Part shown: in pieces, positions 1 to 7,004 of the stretch
Numbering within the stretch: the first letter of the stretch is position 1
How the letters are laid out: each line of letters starts with the position of its first letter
Assembly (NCBI GenBank): GCA_002412705.1
Contig: DHVO01000067.1
Span: 1-22,705, forward strand
DNA from: Bacteroidales bacterium UBA5206
GTDB taxonomy: Bacteria > Bacteroidota > Bacteroidia > Bacteroidales > Tenuifilaceae
Direction: 5' to 3'
Length of the DNA: 22,705 nt
The notes under the pieces: model-generated
The model's input: only the letters and a program-made list of their open reading frames with translations
What the model was told of the DNA's origin: nothing
The model's database searches: none
Translations under genes and position numbers: made by a program

Positions 1-3000
1 AGCTCAGGGTCGGTAAGGCTCTTGCCGTTGTAGTGACCATGCGCCATAATGTGCAGAAGTACCTGTAGTGGTGGAATGGCTGCGTTTACGCTACCATCCT
101 CAAAGTACAGCAGTGCCGATTTTTGTTGCGCTTCGCAGATATTCTTGATGCCATCAACATAATCATCCATGCTTTGGGTTTCTGGTCTTAGCACCTCATC
201 GCTAAGTACGCCAATTGGCTCCTCGAATACACGCCCAAAGTATTTGAATACAAAGGTTTTGGTGATGCGGTATCCCAGTCTGCTGGCAAGTATGGTTTCG
301 CCATTGTGCTCAAAATCGTTAATCTTCTCAAGCGATCCCTCCTCAATTAGTCGCTTAGGATCCTTTTCGTGTGTATCTAAGCGGCACCAAATTTCAGGAA
401 TAAGGATGCTGATATCGTGATCAAACCTGTGCTTTGGCCCCACATGCCCGGCGGCAGTGGTAAAGCAGTTGTATCCGGTAAGTATGTACGATAGCAGCGC
501 GTTATTTAAATCGCTGGTGGCAACAAGCATGTTGAAAGGCCCTTTGGTTAGAGCACCTTCCGATCCTGCTCCCGTTGTTGATGGCGATTTTCCCGTTAGG
601 CTACACACAAAGTCCATGAATAGCTCTGGTAGCTCCTGGTAGTGTATAGGGTTGTAAACGCAAAGAGGTCTTATGCCAGCCTCTTTCTCAGGTGGGTTAT
701 TCCTTCTGCCCGGTAGCACATCGGTAATGGCAAAGTTAACCGCCTGCGACATTGGGATTTTCCTTGCAAAGCGAGTTCCTATTTTGGCAAGGTAGCCATC
801 AATAGGGTTGCTTAGGTCAGGGTTAATCTGTAGGTATCGTGGGTTCTTAGATCTGCTTCCGTCTTCAAGTTTCCTTGGATGTGCAGGGGTTATAAAGTAA
901 AGACCGCTCTTGTCCGATGCGCCCTTCTCAATAAGCTGCTTAATGGGCTCGGTGTACTTATCAAAGCTAATGGCATCCTCAATAATCTCCTCGCCATCGG
1001 TAGCGCTAAGCGGCTCGTAGTTGGAGGTGAAGTTGTTCATCTTGGATAGATCCGATTCTGCCTGCTTGTCGTACCCTCTGTTTATTGCTTCGTCGGGACG
1101 TTGGAAAAACAGGTACTCGCAGTTCTCAACCAGCTTAACGCTCTTGTTCTCCATACCCGGTTTTAGGTAAGGAATGCTAGACGCAGGTAGCGTGATTGAT
1201 GCCGATATATCGTCCTCCATTTGAACTTTAGCCGCAGCAATAAAGTCTGGACGTAATGAGTGTACACACCATGAGCTGTCGCTGGCAAATCCCACCCTAA
1301 GGTATGAGGTGATGATTTTGCGATTGTTGAACATTAGGCAGTGCCCCTTGCGTCCGTTAACGGTATCAATGGTGAAGTAATTTCGCCAGTTGCTTCCCGC
1401 TTTCTCGGTTTGGCTAATCCTTTTTATAAGGAATACAAGGGCTTTGATGTGATCGGGGATAGAGCTAAGGAATGCGTTAAACTCATCGGTGTACCCATCG
1501 TATGGGGTTAGCATTTTTATTACGGAACCCAATGTGCGTCGTGCACTAAGGATGTCCCTATCCTCGTCCTTGATATTCTTTTTGTCCTTCCACCGCTTGC
1601 TGAAATCGTAGCTTAACACCTCGTCGGCCTTGGCGAAATCGTGCTCAATATCGTCAACAAAGAAGGTTCCGTAGATAATTGCGTTTAGCAGCGACTTGGC
1701 AATTTCCGATTTACCTCCACCCGATACTGTGCTAGGCTTATGCAGGAAGCTACCCTCGGCATGGGTGGCAACAAGCCTCCAATCGGGTGCAAAGGGGTGC
1801 TTCTCCATGTGGATTTTGTGCCCGCTAGGAAGCACGTAGGTGTGATCGCGAAGTAGCTTTATCTTCTGCTCTTTCCCTTTGAATTCCCATGTTATTGAAC
1901 TTTTGTAAAGATCAATTTCTGCGTTTTCTGGAATGTAGAAGATGTTTGGGAAGTTCTTATCTACACCGTAGTTCTCGGGGTGCAGGTGCATAAGCTCGCC
2001 GTACTGCTTCTTGATATCCTCAAACCTGTAAATGTTTGGGAATTTATCGAGTAAGCGCTTGGCCGAAAACTCGTTGCCTAGGTTTCTTCTAGAGAACACC
2101 AGCGCACCACCTGCATGTTCCTCCTCCACGTTTCCGTAAAGGTTTGCAGCAAAGCTAATCTGGGTTTTAATCTCCTTTTTGCTGTACCCAAAGTAGTTGT
2201 CGCCAATAAGCGTAATAACAACTCCGCTATCGTCTCTGCAAGTAATCTTAAAGGGTTGTCCGTCGTTGTATAGCTCATCCTCGTGCTTCCAGCACATGCC
2301 ATCCTTGCGCATACGCTCGGTTGCATCTTCCCAGTTAGGTAGCCCAATATCTTTCTTTTTTAGAGTAGGCAGATGTGGGGCAAGTATAATACAGCCAGTG
2401 TGTCCGGTCCAATGGTCGGGGTCAAGCCCAGCGTCGTTCTTGTATAGGTAAGGGTCGCCAGCGTTGCCAAAAATGGACTCAACAAAGTCAAGGTTGCTCA
2501 CAAAGGCTCCAGGGGCAAAGAATCGAACCTCCAACGATTTTTTTGTTGATATTCCTGCTACCTCAGGGCTTACGGTTGGCCTAAGTAGCATAGATGTAAA
2601 TACCCTTGCTTTACTGTTTTGCGATGCCGTGAACGGCAGCTCTAGAAACTCTGTGGGCGGATTTAGGGCTGCGTGCAACAGGTGTGCAAAGGCAATTTTG
2701 GGTGTTGCCTTTTTATCGGGAGGAATAGGGAGGCCTCCCTTTACAATGTGAAACGATCCCTTGGTGGTTCTCCTGTCGTTTCGTGGGTTGTGTAGAATCC
2801 CCTGACGAATTCTGTAGGACTTAATAAAATCTGTAATGTGCTCATTCCTATCAGGAGGTAAGCTTACCTCGCGTCCCAATCCTGGTTTGTCTAGCACAAA
2901 TGAGTCGAAGGGAATCCTAAGGGTTTTCTCAAACTCAATGTCTTGAAAGTACCTGTTAATAAAGTCTTGGATACGCTTGTCGGCTGGATTTATGATGTTG

Positions 3001-3218
3001 TTCGATAGGAGCCGCATCTTTTCCCTGTAGTTGTTTAGCAAACTTTCGGCTAGGCTAACAAACTCCTGCTCGGTAAGGCCGTCATCTTCGGTAAGTGCTA
3101 TCCCCTCAAAAATAGGTTGCCCCATCGACGCAAGCTTCATGTTGATGTAACGAATTACATCTTTCCGTCTTTTCGATGCCACACGGTTTGTTGTGTGGTA
3201 GTTGTACTTTAGTTCCAT
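1..3218 (-). CDS. Very long protein, probable PPi-type phosphoenolpyruvate carboxykinase; C-terminus cut by window edge
   Basis: The frame is open from an ATG at 3218 to the window edge: 1072 codons with no stop. An in-frame TAA at 3233-3231 lies just upstream, so this ATG is the first possible start. No signal peptide or membrane segment is seen, so the protein is probably cytoplasmic. Visible motifs are a P-loop-like STVSGGGKSEIAK at about 496-508, an acidic FVDDIEHDF at 520-528 that could bind metal, a second glycine-rich stretch SLTGKSPSTTGAGSEG at 873-888, and HVGPKHRFDHD at 925-935. Great length, cytoplasmic character and a GGGKSE nucleotide- or phosphate-binding loop fit the PPi-dependent PEP carboxykinase family (about 1100-1200 residues, known from Propionibacterium and Entamoeba), which interconverts oxaloacetate plus PPi with PEP plus phosphate and CO2. 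That naming is from memory of the family and is an inference; the fallback is an uncharacterised large P-loop-like protein. A terminator separates it from the upstream EF-G paralogue. Confidence 0.6.
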   Translation of the reverse strand, partial: MELKYNYHTTNRVASKRRKDVIRYINMKLASMGQPIFEGIALTEDDGLTEQEFVSLAESLLNNYREKMRLLSNNIINPADKRIQDFINRYFQDIEFEKTLRIPFDSFVLDKPGLGREVSLPPDRNEHITDFIKSYRIRQGILHNPRNDRRTTKGSFHIVKGGLPIPPDKKATPKIAFAHLLHAALNPPTEFLELPFTASQNSKARVFTSMLLRPTVSPEVAGISTKKSLEVRFFAPGAFVSNLDFVESIFGNAGDPYLYKNDAGLDPDHWTGHTGCIILAPHLPTLKKKDIGLPNWEDATERMRKDGMCWKHEDELYNDGQPFKITCRDDSGVVITLIGDNYFGYSKKEIKTQISFAANLYGNVEEEHAGGALVFSRRNLGNEFSAKRLLDKFPNIYRFEDIKKQYGELMHLHPENYGVDKNFPNIFYIPENAEIDLYKSSITWEFKGKEQKIKLLRDHTYVLPSGHKIHMEKHPFAPDWRLVATHAEGSFLHKPSTVSGGGKSEIAKSLLNAIIYGTFFVDDIEHDFAKADEVLSYDFSKRWKDKKNIKDEDRDILSARRTLGSVIKMLTPYDGYTDEFNAFLSSIPDHIKALVFLIKRISQTEKAGSNWRNYFTIDTVNGRKGHCLMFNNRKIITSYLRVGFASDSSWCVHSLRPDFIAAAKVQMEDDISASITLPASSIPYLKPGMENKSVKLVENCEYLFFQRPDEAINRGYDKQAESDLSKMNNFTSNYEPLSATDGEEIIEDAISFDKYTEPIKQLIEKGASDKSGLYFITPAHPRKLEDGSRSKNPRYLQINPDLSNPIDGYLAKIGTRFARKIPMSQAVNFAITDVLPGRRNNPPEKEAGIRPLCVYNPIHYQELPELFMDFVCSLTGKSPSTTGAGSEGALTKGPFNMLVATSDLNNALLSYILTGYNCFTTAAGHVGPKHRFDHDISILIPEIWCRLDTHEKDPKRLIEEGSLEKINDFEHNGETILASRLGYRITKTFVFKYFGRVFEEPIGVLSDEVLRPETQSMDDYVDGIKNICEAQQKSALLYFEDGSVNAAIPPLQVLLHIMAHGHYNGKSLTDPE

Positions 3219-3249
3219 GGCTTTTACTGTTTAACATGCAACATGCAGT

Positions 3250-3270
3250 CCAAGGCTTTGTTGGCCTTGG
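3250..3270 (-). repeat. Inverted repeat in the leader of the long gene
   Basis: CCAAGGC and GCCTTGG (7 bp) flank a 7-base loop, 32 bases upstream of the start codon at 3218. Right next to it (about 3233-3247) the heptamer ACATGCA occurs twice in tandem. The transcript could fold here, but no U-tract follows, so it is not a terminator. The remainder of the gap 3219-3493 holds only the palindrome and the terminator listed separately. Confidence 0.35.
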
Positions 3271-3393
3271 CAATGAATGGGTTTCGTATGTGTTTTGGGT
3301 GGGTTGTTTTGCAATGCTACAAAAACTTCTTGTATTAAAATGTGATTGTTGTCATGCCCTACAGCAGAGCTTTTTCTGTTAGATTGTACTGTT

Positions 3394-3409
3394 TGTTATT
3401 GCGATAACA
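3394..3409. promoter_or_regulatory. Operator-like palindrome upstream of the long carboxykinase-like gene
   Basis: TGTTAT-TGCG-ATAACA is a perfect 6-bp inverted repeat around a 4-base centre. It lies about 176 bases upstream of the minus-strand start at 3218 and downstream of the terminator of the neighbouring gene, in the only place where the long gene could have a promoter. The symmetry and spacing suit a dimeric regulator, for example of the CRP/FNR or LacI type. No perfect TAnnTTTG box was found on the minus strand in this gap; the nearest is TAGCATTG (about 3308-3315), with one mismatch and no clear -33 partner. Function is inferred. Confidence 0.35.
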
Positions 3410-3437
3410 GAATGGGCGCATTTCAATCGTTTGTTGC

Positions 3438-3468
3438 AAAAAAATAGGGGACTCCAAATGGAGTCCCC
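3438..3468 (-). terminator. Rho-independent terminator of the EF-G paralogue gene
   Basis: On the minus strand, GGGGACTCC and GGAGTCCCC form a perfect 9-bp GC-rich stem with a 4-base ATTT loop (3447-3468), followed after two bases by seven T residues (3444-3438). It begins 26 bases past the stop codon of the gene at 3494..5650. It should end that transcript before the next minus-strand gene. Confidence 0.9.
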
Positions 3469-3493
3469 CTCGTGAAGAAAAATATGTGATGAA

Positions 3494-5650
3494 TTACTCC
3501 TCATCCTGTTCTGCCTCGTAAGCTTTTAGTAGTTTATCCTGAACGTCGGAAGGCACCTGCTCGTAGCTGGCAAACTTCATGGTGTAAGTTGCTCTACCAC
3601 TTGTTAACGATGAAAGTGCTGTAGAGTACTTGTTTAGCTCTGCAAGGGGAACCTTTGCGTTAATCTTCTCAAACCCCTTTTCGCTACCCATACCAAGAAT
3701 CATGGCTCTACGGTTCTGAAGGTCGCTCATTACATCACCCATCTTGTCACTGGGAACAAGTACTTCAACGTCGTAAACGGGTTCCATAATTTTTGGACCA
3801 GCCTCCTTAAACGCCGCTCTAAACGCATTACGGCCTGCTAGCTTAAAGGATATCTCATTGGAATCAACGGGGTGCATCTTACCGTCGTAAACGGCAACAC
3901 GGATGTCGCGAGCATACGAACCTGTAAGTGGTCCCTCTTCCATCTTCTCCATAATACCCTTAAGAATGGCAGGAAGGAAACGGGTGTCAATTGCACCACC
4001 AACAATACAGTTGTAGAAAACAAGTTTTCCACCCCAGTCGAGTTTAACCTCTTCCTTACCTTTTACGTTAAGGCTAATCTCCTTACCAGCAACTTTGTAC
4101 TTGCTTGGCTCTGGGCTACCTTCTGTGTATGGTTCAATAACAATGTGTACCTCACCAAACTGGCCCGATCCACCCGATTGCTTCTTGTGCCTATAGTCGG
4201 CTTGAGCAACCTTTGTAATGGTTTCACGGTATGGAATGCGTGGTGGAATAAACTCAACTTCCAACTTGTGGATGTTGGTTAAGTGCCACTTTAGTATGTT
4301 CAAATGGTGTTCGCCTTGGCCAGATACAATAATCTGTTTTAGTTCCTTAGAGTGCTCAACCAGAATTGTAAGATCCTCTTGGTGGGCGCGGTTTAGTAGT
4401 TCGCCCATTTTCTCGGTATCGGCCTCGTTTTTGGCTCTAATGGCTGTTCTAAACTTAGGCTCAGGGAACTTAATAGGTATAAACTTAACATCAATACCAT
4501 TACCGCAAAGGGTGTGATTGGTCTTGGTGCTTTTTAGCTTAACTGTTGCACCTATATCTCCAGCAACAAGTTCGGTAACCTTAACCCTGTTCTTTCCTGC
4601 AACCACATAAAGTTGCGATAAGCGTTCCTTTGAGTCGTTTTTGGTGTTAACTAGGTCCATGCCCTCGGTAACCTTACCCGACATAACCTTAAAGTAGTTA
4701 ATCTCACCAATGTGCGATTCTATTGAAGTCTTAAATACAAATATAGATGTTGGGGCGTTTGCGTCACATTTAACCTCTTTCTCTTCAACTGTAGGAAGAA
4801 GTGGTACTCTTGATGGATCTGGAGCAACGTTTATAATGAACTCCATTAAACGTTTGGTACCGATATTCTTCTTTGCCGAAGTGCAGAATACGGGGAATAG
4901 ACTCCTGTTACTAAGTCCAACCCTAATTCCTCTGCGCATCTCGTCCTCAGTAAGAGAGCCTTGTTCAAAGTACTTCTCCATAAGAGACTCGTCGTTTTCG
5001 GCAGCAGCTTCAACTAGGGCATTGTGAAGCTCGTTGGCTTTCTCAAGTTCCGATGCAGGAATGTCAAGTTCTTCGCGTTGGCCTGTATCACCAGAAAACT
5101 TGTACATCTTCATTAGTAGTACATCAATAAAGGTGTCGAAACCGGTTCCGGTAGAAACAGGATACTGAATTTGTACTACTTTATTGCCAAAGCTTTGCTT
5201 AAGGGACTCAATGGTTTGGTCGTAATTAGCTTTTTCGCTATCGAGCTGGGTGATAGCAAATATTAAGGGCTTATGCATATGCTCTGCATAGCGATTGAAG
5301 ATCTCTGTACCAACCTCAACGCCATACTGCGAGTTAATGGTCATTACACCAATATCGGCAGCCCTAAGAGAGGTAATAACGGCTCCAACAAAATCATCGG
5401 AACCGGGAGTGTCTATAATGTTAAGCTTGTTGTCCTTGAACTCTGTGTAAAGGATGGTAGAGAAGATAGAACGCATGTTCTGCTGCTCAATCTCAGTGTA
5501 GTCAGAAACGGTATTCTTACCTTCAATAGTCCCTTTACGTTCTATTACCTTACCCTCAAATAGCATGGACTCTGCTAAGAGGGTTTTCCCCGATCCGGTG
5601 TTTCCAAGGAGGGCAATGTTCTTAATCTGATTAGTTTGGTAGGTTTTCAT
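3494..5650 (-). CDS. fusA2: EF-G paralogue (EF-G2 type) with degenerate GTPase motifs
   Basis: A 718-residue protein with the full EF-G domain layout, divergent from the housekeeping EF-G encoded at 7005. Changes in the G domain: G1 reads GNTGSGKT (16-23) instead of AHIDAGKT, losing the P-loop Asp; RGIT of switch I is replaced by NMRS (58-61); G3 reads DTPGSDDF (80-87), so the catalytic His is Ser84; G4 reads TQLD (134-137) instead of NKMD. The domain IV loop QSGGSGQFGE (491-500) and HPVDS (593-597) are kept, and domain IV carries an extra stretch of roughly 28 residues near 513-540. It should therefore still enter the ribosomal A site. It resembles Bacteroides EF-G2, which has been reported to promote translation without GTPase activity and to be needed under carbon limitation and gut colonisation. 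Function here is inferred from that. Own promoter at 5827-5856 and own terminator. Confidence 0.88.
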   Translation of the reverse strand: MKTYQTNQIKNIALLGNTGSGKTLLAESMLFEGKVIERKGTIEGKNTVSDYTEIEQQNMRSIFSTILYTEFKDNKLNIIDTPGSDDFVGAVITSLRAADIGVMTINSQYGVEVGTEIFNRYAEHMHKPLIFAITQLDSEKANYDQTIESLKQSFGNKVVQIQYPVSTGTGFDTFIDVLLMKMYKFSGDTGQREELDIPASELEKANELHNALVEAAAENDESLMEKYFEQGSLTEDEMRRGIRVGLSNRSLFPVFCTSAKKNIGTKRLMEFIINVAPDPSRVPLLPTVEEKEVKCDANAPTSIFVFKTSIESHIGEINYFKVMSGKVTEGMDLVNTKNDSKERLSQLYVVAGKNRVKVTELVAGDIGATVKLKSTKTNHTLCGNGIDVKFIPIKFPEPKFRTAIRAKNEADTEKMGELLNRAHQEDLTILVEHSKELKQIIVSGQGEHHLNILKWHLTNIHKLEVEFIPPRIPYRETITKVAQADYRHKKQSGGSGQFGEVHIVIEPYTEGSPEPSKYKVAGKEISLNVKGKEEVKLDWGGKLVFYNCIVGGAIDTRFLPAILKGIMEKMEEGPLTGSYARDIRVAVYDGKMHPVDSNEISFKLAGRNAFRAAFKEAGPKIMEPVYDVEVLVPSDKMGDVMSDLQNRRAMILGMGSEKGFEKINAKVPLAELNKYSTALSSLTSGRATYTMKFASYEQVPSDVQDKLLKAYEAEQDEE

Positions 5651-5721
5651 GTAACAAACGCTTTAGTGCTGTTTAACAATTACGGGTCAAAAACTATTTT
5701 ATTAGTGTACTAGTTTCTTAG

Positions 5722-5737
5722 TCCAGAATAATCTGGA
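5722..5737. repeat. 16-bp inverted repeat in the leader of the EF-G paralogue
   Basis: TCCAGA-ATAA-TCTGGA is a perfect 6-bp inverted repeat with a 4-base centre. It lies 72 bases upstream of the start codon at 5650 and about 90 bases downstream of the predicted minus-strand promoter. It could be a protein-binding site or a short leader hairpin; no U-tract follows it, so termination is unlikely. Confidence 0.35.
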
Positions 5738-5826
5738 TTCGTCTCATCAATGAGCTATACTATATATAATAAGGTATAGGATTGAACCTGCCGAAGTGTA
5801 AAAGACCAACTCTCGTTTGAATTTCT

Positions 5827-5856
5827 CAAAAATAGTAAAATTTTGTTGCAAACAAA
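5827..5856 (-). promoter_or_regulatory. Predicted promoter of the EF-G paralogue
   Basis: The minus strand reads TATTTTTG at 5834-5827, an exact match to the Bacteroidetes -7 box TAnnTTTG, with TTTG at 5856-5853 (18-base spacer) as the -33 box. Transcription would start near 5820 and give a leader of about 170 bases. The area is A/T rich, so a chance match is possible. Confidence 0.5.
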
Positions 5857-5926
5857 TTTTTTGCGGCATTACCTGTAACGAGCGAAATAATTTGCTGAAA
5901 ACTAATGGACTATTTCTCTAAAGGGC

Positions 5927-5956
5927 TTGTAGATTAAAATAAAAGCACTACTTTTG
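5927..5956 (+). promoter_or_regulatory. Predicted distal promoter of the ribosomal super-operon
   Basis: TTG at 5927-5929 and TACTTTTG at 5949-5956 (19-base spacer) match the Bacteroidetes -33/-7 consensus, followed by GCGCCGC. The start would lie near 5963, leaving a leader of about 120 bases before rpsL. Confidence 0.5.
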
Positions 5957-6014
5957 CGCCGCATTTAGCTAGAATAGTGTAAAAGGCTAATTGGCAGCAA
6001 AAAAGGTGTTCTGT

Positions 6015-6046
6015 TTTGGGTTGTTACCAAAAAAAGAATACCTTTG
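6015..6046 (+). promoter_or_regulatory. Predicted proximal promoter of the ribosomal super-operon
   Basis: TTTG at 6015-6018 and TACCTTTG at 6039-6046, 20 bases apart, match both boxes of the Bacteroidetes housekeeping promoter exactly. Transcription would start near 6053, 34 bases before the rpsL ATG. It is the best promoter match in the window. Confidence 0.7.
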
Positions 6047-6086
6047 CAACCCGTTTTAAGAACTATTTTAATTAATCTAGATTGTA

Positions 6087-6464
6087 ATGCCTACAATTCA
6101 GCAGCTAGTAAGAAAAGGCCGGACAAATTTGGAGGAGAAGAGTAAATCTCCTGCTCTAGATGCTTGTCCTCAGCGCCGCGGGGTATGTGTACGCGTGTAC
6201 ACCACTACTCCTAAAAAGCCAAATTCGGCTATGAGAAAAGTTGCCAGGGTTAGGCTCACTAACCAGAAAGAGGTTAATGCCTACATCCCTGGAGAGGGTC
6301 ACAACCTACAAGAACACTCCATCGTGTTAATACGCGGAGGAAGGGTAAAAGACTTACCTGGTGTTCGTTACCACATCATCCGTGGTGCGCTTGACGCATC
6401 TGGTGTTGAGGGACGTAACCAACGCCGTTCGAAGTACGGAACAAAGAGACCTAAGAAAAAATAA
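6087..6464 (+). CDS. rpsL: 30S ribosomal protein S12
   Basis: S12 (125 residues, usual bacterial length) sits at the decoding centre of the small subunit and controls tRNA selection accuracy. The hallmark TTPKKPNSAMRK (about 40-51) and GGRVKDLPGVRYH (84-96) are present. Lys43 and Lys88, the classical streptomycin-resistance positions, are wild type. Asp89, the site methylthiolated by RimO in many bacteria, is kept. It is the first gene of the fused str-S10-spc-alpha operon. The A/T-rich upstream region shows no Shine-Dalgarno sequence, as is usual in Bacteroidetes. In-frame ATG at 6087 gives the standard N-terminus MPTIQQLVRKGR. Confidence 0.98.
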   Translation: MPTIQQLVRKGRTNLEEKSKSPALDACPQRRGVCVRVYTTTPKKPNSAMRKVARVRLTNQKEVNAYIPGEGHNLQEHSIVLIRGGRVKDLPGVRYHIIRGALDASGVEGRNQRRSKYGTKRPKKK

Positions 6465-6490
6465 GTTAATTCGACAGAAGCTTTACTACA

Positions 6491-6967
6491 ATGAGAAAAG
6501 CTAAACCAAAAAAAAGAATCCTCTTGCCGGATCCCAAGTTTCACGATGTGCTTGTAACACGTTTCGTGAACAATTTAATGTACGATGGCAAGAAGAGCGT
6601 GGCTTTCAATATTTTCTATGATGCACTTGAGCTAGTTAGCGACAGAGTGAAGGATTCTGAGAAGACTCCTCTTGAAATCTGGAAGAAAGCCCTTGAGAAC
6701 ATTACCCCTCAGGTTGAGGTGAAGAGCCGCAGAGTTGGTGGTGCTACTTTCCAAGTTCCTATGGAAGTGCGCGCCGACCGTAAAATTGCCCTTTCTATTA
6801 AGAACATGATCCTGTACTCTCGTAAGCGTACTGGTAAGGGTATGAGTGAGAAACTAGCTTCTGAAATCATTGCCGCTTACAACGAAGAGGGTGGTGCTTT
6901 CAAGAGGAAAGAAGATATGCATAAGATGGCTGAGGCTAACAAAGCTTTTGCGCACTTCCGTTTCTAA
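6491..6967 (+). CDS. rpsG: 30S ribosomal protein S7
   Basis: S7 (158 residues) binds the 3' major domain of 16S rRNA, starts assembly of the 30S head and lies next to the E site. The conserved block VTRFVNNLMYDGKKSVA (about 22-38) and GGATFQVPMEVR (about 83-94) identify it, and the C-terminal AEANKAFAHFRF closes the family pattern. It follows rpsL by 26 bases. In E. coli S7 represses its own str operon through the rpsL-rpsG gap; here the gap is short and shows no comparable structure, so that control cannot be assumed. Confidence 0.98.
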   Translation: MRKAKPKKRILLPDPKFHDVLVTRFVNNLMYDGKKSVAFNIFYDALELVSDRVKDSEKTPLEIWKKALENITPQVEVKSRRVGGATFQVPMEVRADRKIALSIKNMILYSRKRTGKGMSEKLASEIIAAYNEEGGAFKRKEDMHKMAEANKAFAHFRF

Positions 6968-7004
6968 TAGTTGTAGTTCACAGTAAAGTAAAAGGAATCA
7001 ATTA

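Larger units (their letters stand above)
5651..6086. other. Divergent intergenic control region
   Basis: A 436-base AT-rich stretch between the starts of the EF-G paralogue (minus) and rpsL (plus). No convincing coding frame or tRNA is seen. It holds two promoter matches for the plus strand, one for the minus strand, an inverted repeat at 5722-5737 and a very AT-rich run at about 5756-5778. The minus promoter and the plus promoters are about 100-200 bases apart, so regulators bound between them could affect both EF-G genes. Confidence 0.75.

Noticed and set aside
169..2751. Several short plus-strand open frames (about 60-95 codons) across 169-2751
   Set aside because: They lie opposite the 1072-codon minus-strand frame, show no family motifs and have low-complexity Ser/Leu-rich translations typical of antisense shadows.
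3176..3382. A 68-codon plus-strand frame with a Cys/Leu-rich product
   Set aside because: It overlaps the start of the long minus-strand gene and its leader, has no promoter or recognised motif, and its composition looks random.
3872..4282. A 136-codon plus-strand frame inside the EF-G paralogue
   Set aside because: It is antisense to a well-conserved translation factor; its product resembles nothing known to me.
6541..6569. Bulged stem-loop early in rpsG (TCACGATGTG with CACG and TCGTGA)
   Set aside because: Needs a two-base bulge and a wobble pair; stems of this strength are expected several times by chance in the window, so S7 autoregulation cannot be argued from it.
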